From positions 475-14,703 of the forward strand of contig DALV01000046.1 of NCBI GenBank assembly GCA_002496905.1: 14,229 bases of DNA, in the 5' to 3' direction. Below the pieces are notes generated by a model. That model had not been told where the DNA came from. It was given only the letters and a program-made list of their open reading frames with translations, and did no database searches. Position numbers and translations under genes: made by a program. This DNA is from Euryarchaeota archaeon UBA105. GTDB taxonomy: Archaea; Thermoplasmatota; Poseidoniia; Poseidoniales; Thalassarchaeaceae. Of this stretch, positions 8,301 to 14,229 are shown piece after piece (within the stretch, counting starts at the first letter, position 1; every line of letters begins with the position of its first letter).

Positions 8301-11300
8301 TGCAAATCCAGCAAGTCCTGCATTTCCATTCACTCCATCGTCGTTCGATTGGAATCTCCATGTCAAGGTGACTTCTGATCCCGAAAGATCGGTGCACTCA
8401 GTTCTCCAATCAAAGGTGTCGTTAGAGGTTTGGTTTAGCAGAGTAATGTGAGTCATATCAATTATGACTGACTTAACCAGACTTTCGGAATCAAACCAAA
8501 CTACTGACTCGTAACGGTCGGAATGGTCTCCCATGTATTCTACCTCATCATATCGACCATTGCTGTCGAAGTCTTCACACTCGCCAAGGCCGCTACCATC
8601 TCGGAATGGTCTTAGTCCATTTTCGTTAAGATCGGTCCAGCTTCCCCATACGGTTCCACGGTAGATTTCTCCACCCTTAGACCATTCAATTTCTAGTCCA
8701 GCGGCATCGCGTATAGCTAGAATGTTGCCTTGCTGGTCTGAAAGATAATCGCCCTCTGCGAAGTAATCAAAGGTTAGGTAAGTGAAGTCGGTTCCACCAG
8801 CAGCGACTTGGAAAGGATCGAGGGTTAGAGTTTCGTCCCAATTGTCACCATAACCTGTGTCCGGGTCACCTAACCAATATGCATGGGAATTGAACACTCC
8901 TCTGCTTTGTGGTAGCATTGGATGGTCTCCGTTTGTATCATCTAATCGGCTTCCATTTTGGTTTCCATCATCTTCCCAAATCGGTTCTAATCCTGAGAAA
9001 TCCTCAATGGCGATTAGATCGGGAAGAGCGTTCTTGACCACAGTTTCCAGTTGGAAGTCGGTCAAAGTGTTTCCATAGTTCTGAACTTTAACCTCTATGT
9101 CGCGATCGCCCGATGCATATCTCAATCCATTCTCGAGGCTAATCCATGGTTCCTCTGCAACACCTGGGTCGAATAGGTTCTTGACAGTAATTTGGAATTT
9201 GACTTCGTCATTTGTCGCATCTGCGTTATTGAATCCGGCAGGATTGGTCAATTCAGTCTTAATGTAATAAGTTCGGTTGTCAATGAAATCGGCAGTAAGT
9301 GATACTTCCTCGGTAGCTCCAGCCGCGAAATTAGAGAATGACAGAGTTTGACTTACCACTTCTTCTGTGCCGAAAATAACATCAGTTTTTCGAATTGAAA
9401 TGTTGTCAAATGCAAACCCATCTAGTCCGGTATCCTGGGATGAACCATCTGGACCAACGCTTCCCATCAAACCACTGCGGAAGCGGAAACGGATATCGAT
9501 AACCTCGCCTGCATAGCGAGTGAGGTCGATTGCATCGTCACCGGAATAACTTGTCCATGGTGTTACGGTGTTGGATTGGAAGTTTCCATTGTAGGTGTTG
9601 TATTCAGGATCATATCCTAATCCAATTAGACGGAAGTATCTCTCATTGTCCCAGCCTCCGGTAAAGAATACCTGTTCCCATCCATTGCCATCACTCCAGA
9701 CCTCAATACCACAGGAGTCTTCGTACAGCCATCGTTCTACTACGGCGTATTGCTCAGCGAGATACAATTCAAAGAATGCGGCGCTGCAGAATAGATCTAG
9801 GTCCAAATATGCCGCATCTGCACCAGTCAAGTCAACATTCTCAATAATGAATGCCTCGTCCATGTTGTTGTAATAACCAGATTCATTGTCCTGGTTGTTA
9901 TGGTCCATTCCGGCCCACATGTAGGTAGTCGGGTTTGTGTCGGCTTCCCACCAATCATCCGTAGCTGAACCGTTTGAATCCGTGGATGCATTCCATTCCT
10001 CGTGCCATGAAGACGAACCAGCACCATATTCTCCTGTGTATGATTTTAGGACAATCGTACAAGATGGGCAATTGGTATTATCGATGTTCCCCTCGAAGTC
10101 GTTAGAATAGACAAGGGTGTCAATTCCATCGAGAACTTCCTTGACTTCTAAGTCGACATCAATTGAGCCAGAAATAGGGTTTAGGCCTGTGTTTTTCACT
10201 GTTAAGTTAACAAATCGGTTACCCTCACCAATCATTGCTGCTCCAGTCGCTGGGTCATATGCCGCTGGTGCGATGCTAACCTCGGTAATTCCAACATCTT
10301 CGTTGTCTAGACTGAGGACGGAGAGGAAATCTCCAGCTCCAGCCCATCCTTGAGTATCAAGCCACATAGCGCTGTTAGCGAATCGGTATGACCTGTCTCT
10401 TTGTCCAATGGCTATCTCGTAAGCACTGTTCTCCCCGCCTGCAAGTTGCCCTGGAACTGCCATTGTCGGCCGGCGACCAACGTCGAAAGAAATCGATGAG
10501 AGGTAACCATTACCGTTAGGGTCACCAAGAATGATTTCTACCGTATTTACTTCCCGTAGGTTGTCTACAAGCAGGTATGTTTGGTTCTGTGCACTTGAAT
10601 CCTGTAAACGAGTCAGAGTAACCTCGGTTGGAACAAAGAAATCCATTTTTCCATCTCGATTAACATCAGCGATGGTAATCGATGCACCAAGATAATCACC
10701 AAGGAAAACATAGTTTTGGGTATCCCACGAAGAACCAGTTCTGGTTGCATAGGATATATTTCCTGTAATTCCATCAACGGCAGCGATTAGGTCTACCTCA
10801 CCATCATCATTTGTGTCAGAAATATCGATTCCGTACAAAGGATAATTGTGTTCTGCGTCCAACTTGAAATTATGTACGCCATTTGCAGTTGCATCTAATG
10901 GATTTGGATAAGTCCCGAGTGTACAGTCGTATTCAAGGACAGTCATGTTGTCATAGTGGCCATTCGAGTATCCTACACCAGTGTTGTAAGGTGGTGAGCG
11001 TAACAACCAGATGTCGAGATCTTCACAATCACCAACCCCACCACCAGGAAGGCCACCACCACCAAGAACATCTTCTCCCCAATGTCCTAAAATTAAGTTC
11101 GTGTACAATCCATTGGTCAATGGTACTGGAATTGTTTGTTGAGCTGTAATTTGAGTTGGATCAGGCCCCTTGTATATGTTGATGTAGTTATTTGTGAAAG
11201 TTGGGTCAATTACATTCATGACAATATCTGCATCTCCATCGCCATCGATATCCTCTACATCCATGTCCGTGAGATATGGGTTGCTAACTGTGATGGCTTC

Positions 11301-11810
11301 GGAAGGATTCCAATTGTTGATTCTTTCATTACAATCTCCCCAAAGTACAGTAAGATTTCCTGGAACCATAGGCCCTCCGACGAATCGAATGTTTTGTTGA
11401 TAGTAGACTACGTCGTTAACTCCGTCACCATCTACATCGGCAACATAGACTCTAGTTCCGTCCGCTGTATCCCTGAATCCAGCGCGGAATGAATCGTTGT
11501 TTGAAATGAAGACATCCTGCCTGTCTCCAAATCCTCCCATACCGTCATTGTAGAGTGCCGTAATGAAGTGACCCATTGAACTAGCGGAGACGATATCGTT
11601 GTCGTCATCACAGTCAATATCCCCTATCGAAATGAAAGAGGGGTCTCTCTGGACTGCATACTGGGTAATGTGTGATGCTGATACAGATGGAACCAATGAT
11701 AGCATTGGTGAACTTAACATCAGCATAACCAAGAAAATCGCTATTCGACCTTCTTTGGATTCGTTTCGGGCGTTCTTAGACAGGGACATCATGGCTACGC
11801 CGAATTTCAT
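5367..11810 (-). CDS. Giant secreted multidomain surface protein, C-terminal membrane anchor
   Basis: The product has 2147 residues from the ATG at 11810. A signal peptide core sits at about 23-42, ending near SVSASH. Residues about 60-450 hold at least five FG-GAP/VCBS-like calcium-loop motifs, such as DVDGDGVND and DIDGDGDAD, suggesting an integrin-alpha-like beta-propeller. Two large lectin/MAM-like jelly-roll units follow (about 566-808 and 933-1178), each ending in GFAFDN or GFAVDN, separated by CARDB-like linkers (NLTVKNTG, EVKVQNYGN). Residues about 1376-1628 resemble a glutamine-amidotransferase/ThuA-like fold. Further beta-sandwich regions lie at about 1640-2035. One transmembrane helix (about 2062-2084) is followed by a basic stop-transfer and a 60-residue cytoplasmic tail ending in a Tyr/Gln-rich helix. 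Cys and N-x-S/T sites are frequent. It probably acts in adhesion or polymer binding; substrate unknown. ATGs at 11792 and 11789 are also possible starts. The 69-bp gap from the upstream gene contains a palindrome. Confidence 0.85.
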   Translation of the reverse strand: MKFGVAMMSLSKNARNESKEGRIAIFLVMLMLSSPMLSLVPSVSASHITQYAVQRDPSFISIGDIDCDDDNDIVSASSMGHFITALYNDGMGGFGDRQDVFISNNDSFRAGFRDTADGTRVYVADVDGDGVNDVVYYQQNIRFVGGPMVPGNLTVLWGDCNERINNWNPSEAITVSNPYLTDMDVEDIDGDGDADIVMNVIDPTFTNNYINIYKGPDPTQITAQQTIPVPLTNGLYTNLILGHWGEDVLGGGGLPGGGVGDCEDLDIWLLRSPPYNTGVGYSNGHYDNMTVLEYDCTLGTYPNPLDATANGVHNFKLDAEHNYPLYGIDISDTNDDGEVDLIAAVDGITGNISYATRTGSSWDTQNYVFLGDYLGASITIADVNRDGKMDFFVPTEVTLTRLQDSSAQNQTYLLVDNLREVNTVEIILGDPNGNGYLSSISFDVGRRPTMAVPGQLAGGENSAYEIAIGQRDRSYRFANSAMWLDTQGWAGAGDFLSVLSLDNEDVGITEVSIAPAAYDPATGAAMIGEGNRFVNLTVKNTGLNPISGSIDVDLEVKEVLDGIDTLVYSNDFEGNIDNTNCPSCTIVLKSYTGEYGAGSSSWHEEWNASTDSNGSATDDWWEADTNPTTYMWAGMDHNNQDNESGYYNNMDEAFIIENVDLTGADAAYLDLDLFCSAAFFELYLAEQYAVVERWLYEDSCGIEVWSDGNGWEQVFFTGGWDNERYFRLIGLGYDPEYNTYNGNFQSNTVTPWTSYSGDDAIDLTRYAGEVIDIRFRFRSGLMGSVGPDGSSQDTGLDGFAFDNISIRKTDVIFGTEEVVSQTLSFSNFAAGATEEVSLTADFIDNRTYYIKTELTNPAGFNNADATNDEVKFQITVKNLFDPGVAEEPWISLENGLRYASGDRDIEVKVQNYGNTLTDFQLETVVKNALPDLIAIEDFSGLEPIWEDDGNQNGSRLDDTNGDHPMLPQSRGVFNSHAYWLGDPDTGYGDNWDETLTLDPFQVAAGGTDFTYLTFDYFAEGDYLSDQQGNILAIRDAAGLEIEWSKGGEIYRGTVWGSWTDLNENGLRPFRDGSGLGECEDFDSNGRYDEVEYMGDHSDRYESVVWFDSESLVKSVIIDMTHITLLNQTSNDTFDWRTECTDLSGSEVTLTWRFQSNDDGVNGNAGLAGFAVDNIRIDEFTFENDGTYINDINGLDASERQDVTVATHDFTSGIYRIDTTTLFNNTIEGTSWYNKSEITSANNHTQIIFSIASADITLMQPNVLDCVSDITYKCVYTYDSVSQHSFTVPLLNGVIAGEYEVNMKVVDMTTGQTVYEQAADNGPFNLEPHARDFANWTAPYNGWYDGHQYNISFYAILTEDGESSGNDRFFEIEFFDTVDVAILSNPTDQNRLQRVKQDLESMGMTYTQLSVSDWDRYATENWMSHYEKILLPWQTDYNVEYGEYYETLASTRESDGLSVTEVLEAYMVNGGTVQIHLGPYRNEYQPNRLPFGMDIAMRNQWNNTVTNDDLVIVDAYHPLMTNVDTAAFAGVHGGSYVALAGLDTAQVQFDQIPQVCGGRISDPTGTFHTLMRSESFDSQSLLSICNRGAGGMIVTTLDVENPSFSQPLGGTSMPLLSNMLGYHVTPYPTEFGIAGDGFDLTVNGEAPSIDTVTGAYSTMYIKSNSELDFSFLTSDSSLADSITADWTLQSTDMNESVTGWEGEIIDFGEISHIRQNTASIPALGSFCVGDSSSTTGCRIGAEWLLTLYLHDDDGHTRITYIHLVTDDTLADEFRPNADLQLVEDSVTDEYVSLEGTKTIGGIDWPIYRVRLTDSGDISLSFDSSASSDDDAPEGERGIEMFEYRVFFDYPVDSSNPTLEGHTFQVPDAAGGDMWNYVFRNMTSDGTLENQIRLELIVYDRAGKQSEKARIYFIVVGEDFGDDPPVVDITSPRSTDSQSDDLLTINGVVTSGAENGVLIEVALDQSVLDLTPSPKATQKALGKYNSTGPALLGDGDTFTITLNIADLYLETTGKQVTVYWRVVEGDRYELNNEFTIDLLPRPSDPCALNPSADGCVSDSGGTDVIMFAAIGVILVLAIVGVTLVVVRSRGKSDVDQDTVQQFGGVEQMDPVEAYVQQMVGQGYDEATARQYAEQYYAAYYAQQGKGGGN

Positions 11811-11843
11811 TTCATTATTATGCCTAATGGGACCATGTTTTTG

Positions 11844-11860
11844 CAACCCCTATGGGGTTG
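11844..11860. promoter_or_regulatory. Perfect inverted repeat in the leader of the giant surface-protein gene
   Basis: CAACCCC-TAT-GGGGTTG is a perfect 7-bp inverted repeat with a 3-base centre, in the 69-bp gap before the giant gene and 34 bases from its ATG. On the minus strand a T-rich, weakly TATA-like stretch (11865-11874) lies just upstream, which would put the repeat between the box and the start site, a common place for archaeal repressor operators. It could also be a hairpin ending the transcript of the upstream 208-residue gene, whose stop is 20 bases away, but no T-run follows. Confidence 0.38.
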
Positions 11861-11879
11861 ATGACTAAAATTAGCGAAA

Positions 11880-12506
11880 TTAACTTGCTTCAAGCCAACT
11901 CGGATTGGGAGCGTATTGAGTCTCAGCACCGCCGTGGATTCGCTCAAGTTTACCGAGTAACCAGAGCCTGTCTAAGAACATCTGAAGCTCGACTCCAGTA
12001 CGATTGATTCGGTCACTCAGTAGACTCTCTATTGAGCCAACTGAAAGCGAGGTATGGCCATGTTCACGAACCACTAAAGTCATCACAAGTTGAATCCAAG
12101 ATTCAGCCATTGGATCTCCTGAGATATTATCAGATAGTGGTTCGGGGTCTTCTTCTAATTCTTCCAAAAATAAACTTATTTCTGCAAGGTTTGGTTCGGT
12201 TCTTTCAGGGACTCCTAATTCCGATACTCCGGCATCTACGTCGAGGTCTCCGACGATTCTGACAATAGAAGGCAATCGACTTGGATCGGGGGGTGGCCCT
12301 GGTAGTTCTCTTGCGGTTTTTGAGATTTCAGGGTCTCCAGAAGAGGCTGTGCTTGAGCCGTGAACTGATTGGGTGTATCCTATGTCTCCTTCGAGGCCTA
12401 TTCGTTCACGATATAGGTTAACCCAAGACGGTGGGCCTTGAATTACAACTTCTACATCATGCTCGTTCGAGCGAAATGAAAAGCGGATATTCGCCTCGTC
12501 AGTCAT
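11880..12506 (-). CDS. Conserved-looking protein of unknown function, possible C-terminal winged helix
   Basis: I do not recognise the family. The start at 12506 (MTDEANIRF) gives 208 residues and is supported by a GGTGAT ribosome-binding site three bases upstream. An in-frame ATG at 12584 would add 26 residues overlapping the aconitase gene and is less likely. Residues about 5-40 look like a compact beta-beta-helix module (IRFSFRSNEHDVEVVIQGPP then WVNLYRERIGL). Residues about 45-85 are a Ser/Pro-rich flexible linker, and 100-127 are strongly acidic (FLEELEEDPEP). Residues about 130-205 are helical and end in LDRLWLLGKLERI plus a short strand, a layout that could be a winged helix. No signal peptide or membrane segment is visible, so it should be cytosolic. 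It lies 31 bases after aconitase on the same strand and is probably co-transcribed with it. A regulatory or scaffold role is a guess. Confidence 0.7.
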   Translation of the reverse strand: MTDEANIRFSFRSNEHDVEVVIQGPPSWVNLYRERIGLEGDIGYTQSVHGSSTASSGDPEISKTARELPGPPPDPSRLPSIVRIVGDLDVDAGVSELGVPERTEPNLAEISLFLEELEEDPEPLSDNISGDPMAESWIQLVMTLVVREHGHTSLSVGSIESLLSDRINRTGVELQMFLDRLWLLGKLERIHGGAETQYAPNPSWLEAS

Positions 12507-12509
12507 GTT

Positions 12510-12515
12510 ATCACC
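12510..12515 (-). promoter_or_regulatory. Shine-Dalgarno site deciding the start of the 208-residue gene
   Basis: GGTGAT on the minus strand, three bases before the ATG at 12506, matches the complement of an archaeal 16S 3' end. It is the clearest ribosome-binding site in the window. It selects this ATG over the in-frame ATG at 12584 and suggests translation from a polycistronic aconitase mRNA. Confidence 0.6.
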
Positions 12516-12537
12516 GGTTGGGTTTTCAGATTTGAAT

Positions 12538-14229
12538 TCAAGTCTCTGCCAAATTACGCAAAACAGTCTGAAGGATTCCCCCATTTCGGTAATAATCGAC
12601 TTCTACAGGAGTGTCTAATCTTACGATAGCATCGAATTCAATAACCTCCCCATTTTCCTTTGTCGCTTTCACTCTTATGGATGAAAGTGGAACTAAATCA
12701 GCGCTGGCGGGAATATCGAAGACCTCCGTCCCATCAAGACCCAATGAATCTGCGTTTTCACCTTCTGGGAAAGTCAATGGCAGTACACCCATTCCGACTA
12801 GATTGGAGCGATGAATTCGCTCAAAGGAGGTCGCAATCACAGCCTTCACTCCCAGGAGAAGTGTACCTTTGGCAGCCCAGTCTCTGCTACTACCTGTTCC
12901 ATATTGAGTACCTGCCAATACTACTAGGGGAGTTCCTTCTGCTTGGTACCTCATGCTGGCATCAAATACTGAAGTTACTTCACCCGTTGGGAAATGAGTG
13001 GTGAAACCTCCTTCAGTTCCGGGCGCTATATGATTTCGAATGCGAACATTGGCGAAGGTTCCTCTCATCATCACTTCATGATTACCACGTCGACTTCCAA
13101 ATGAGTTGAAGTCTCGAGGTTCGACTCCCTTCGAAATCAGGTATTCGCCTGCTGGCCCATGGTGAGGGAAAGCGCCAGCTGGACTAATGTGGTCTGTAGT
13201 GACAGAATCTCCCAATTTGAGAAGAACTTTTGCTCCATGAATAGGTTCTATTGGAGCAGGTTCAGGAAGGATTCCTTCAAAGAAAGAAGGAAGACGAACA
13301 TAAGTTGAATCATCTGCCCATGGATATAGGGCAGATTCCGAACTACTAATTGCGTCCCATCGTGGTTCTTGCAGAACATCTGAATACCGCTTTCGAAACA
13401 TTTCCGGGTCTATTGAAGTAGCAATAGTTTGTTTGATCTCGTCGTCGCTTGGCCAAATATCGGCTAGCATTACAGGGCCATTTGATCCATTGCCAATCGG
13501 CTCTGTCTCAAAATCAATATCTAGTGTTCCTGCTATTGCATAAGCAACCACCAAAGGTGGGCTTGCGAGATAATTTGCTTTGACCTTCTGATGTATTCTA
13601 CCCTCGAAATTTCGATTTCCTGAGAGAACGCTTCCAACAATCAAATCCGCCTCATCGATTGCTGCTTCGATATCAGAGTCTAGAGGGCCGGAATTTCCTA
13701 TACAGGTTGTACATCCGTATCCAACTACGCTGAATCCAAGAGAGTCTAGATCTTCGGTAAGTCCAGCAGCATCAAAATACTCGGTAACAACTCTAGAACC
13801 CGGAGCCAAACTTGGCTTTACACTAGGGGCAATTGATAATCCCGCTTCCCTAGCTTTTCGAGCCAATAAACCAGCGGCAATCATTACACTTGGGTTACTT
13901 GTGTTTGTACAACTGGTTATTGCGGCGATTACGATATCGCCGTGTTTCAAATCAACACCTCTAGAGCCGACTGAGGCAGACGATTCATTCTTGCTTTCAT
14001 CAATACCATGTCCACTATGTCCTAGAGGTGCATTTAGACTGATTTTCCAATGATTTTTCATTGCTGAAAGGTCGACCCTGTCCTGTGGTCTTTTCGGGCC
14101 AGCCAATGCAGGTTCTACGGTCGATAAATCAAGTGATAGGTGGCTTGTAAAGGAGGGAGTAGGAGTTTGTGATGTGTGGAACATTCCCTGAGCAGATAGA
14201 TATCTTTTGACATCTTCAATATGAGATTC
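12538..14229 (-). CDS. acnA: Aconitate hydratase, AcnA type (5' end beyond the window)
   Basis: This TCA-cycle [4Fe-4S] enzyme interconverts citrate and isocitrate through cis-aconitate. The visible 563 residues are the C-terminal part of a protein that is usually near 900 residues. The frame stays open to the right edge and its first residues continue the family alignment, so the ATG at 14184 is internal. Signatures are LDLSTVEPALAGPKRPQDRV (visible residues 34-53), the cluster cysteines in ITSCTNTSNPSV (Cys107) and GYGCTTCIGNSGP (Cys173, Cys176), GNRNFEGRIH, GDSVTTDHISPAG at the start of the swivel domain, GSRRGNHEVMMRGTFANVRI and YGTGSSRDWAAKG with substrate-binding Ser/Arg, and the closing YYRNGGILQTVLR. 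The loop before YGTGSSRDW reads AGTQ where bacterial enzymes usually have AGKE, a small variation. The 208-residue gene follows after 31 bases, probably in one operon. The cluster-binding and swivel domains are both visible, so the assignment is secure. Confidence 0.96.
   Translation of the reverse strand, partial: ESHIEDVKRYLSAQGMFHTSQTPTPSFTSHLSLDLSTVEPALAGPKRPQDRVDLSAMKNHWKISLNAPLGHSGHGIDESKNESSASVGSRGVDLKHGDIVIAAITSCTNTSNPSVMIAAGLLARKAREAGLSIAPSVKPSLAPGSRVVTEYFDAAGLTEDLDSLGFSVVGYGCTTCIGNSGPLDSDIEAAIDEADLIVGSVLSGNRNFEGRIHQKVKANYLASPPLVVAYAIAGTLDIDFETEPIGNGSNGPVMLADIWPSDDEIKQTIATSIDPEMFRKRYSDVLQEPRWDAISSSESALYPWADDSTYVRLPSFFEGILPEPAPIEPIHGAKVLLKLGDSVTTDHISPAGAFPHHGPAGEYLISKGVEPRDFNSFGSRRGNHEVMMRGTFANVRIRNHIAPGTEGGFTTHFPTGEVTSVFDASMRYQAEGTPLVVLAGTQYGTGSSRDWAAKGTLLLGVKAVIATSFERIHRSNLVGMGVLPLTFPEGENADSLGLDGTEVFDIPASADLVPLSSIRVKATKENGEVIEFDAIVRLDTPVEVDYYRNGGILQTVLRNLAET

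Noticed and set aside
11811..11846. TTG start at 11846 for the giant protein
   Set aside because: This TTG lies inside the palindrome, and the added residues (QKHGPIRHNNE) do not improve the signal peptide. The ATG at 11810 or those at 11792/11789 are more likely.
12507..12584. Start at 12584 for the 208-residue protein
   Set aside because: The extension overlaps the end of aconitase in a shifted frame, and the ATG at 12506 has a GGTGAT ribosome-binding site.

Overview
The window looks like part of an archaeal chromosome, most likely Marine Group II / Candidatus Poseidoniales (Thermoplasmatota). This is inferred from gene content, not from a marker gene. The clues are an archaeal Gar1 homologue (H/ACA RNP protein), an S-adenosylhomocysteine hydrolase of the archaeal/Thermotoga type (GTGQS motif, short C-terminus), an AcnA-type aconitase, very large Asp/Asn-rich secreted proteins with one C-terminal membrane anchor, and a GGTGAT ribosome-binding site that fits an archaeal 16S 3' end. 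No rRNA, tRNA, CRISPR array or insertion sequence was seen.

Layout. The left part (about 50-4021) is a plus-strand run of three tightly spaced genes: a secreted, membrane-anchored protein with Ig-like domains; a Gar1 homologue extended by three RanBP2-type zinc fingers and an Arg/Gly-rich tail; and a membrane protein with N-terminal TPR repeats. The rest is on the minus strand and converges on this run with only 14 bp between the stop codons. Read in the direction of transcription it holds the 3' part of aconitase (entering from the right edge), a 208-residue protein of unknown function, a 2147-residue cell-surface protein, and S-adenosylhomocysteine hydrolase. Coding density is very high and no gap exceeds about 70 bp.

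How the genes relate. Aconitase (TCA cycle) and SAH hydrolase (methyl cycle) are housekeeping enzymes. The two anchored surface proteins belong to the secreted adhesion/binding proteome typical of heterotrophic planktonic archaea. No pathway links all the genes.

The most notable item is the Gar1-zinc finger-RGG protein (2052-2945). Archaeal Gar1 is normally a bare beta-barrel of about 80-100 residues. Here it carries extra RNA-binding modules resembling eukaryotic FUS/TAF15/ZRANB2 fingers plus an RGG tail like that of eukaryotic Gar1. Second is the giant surface protein, which combines an FG-GAP-like region, two large lectin-like units, a glutamine-amidotransferase-like domain and a small Tyr/Gln-rich cytoplasmic tail.
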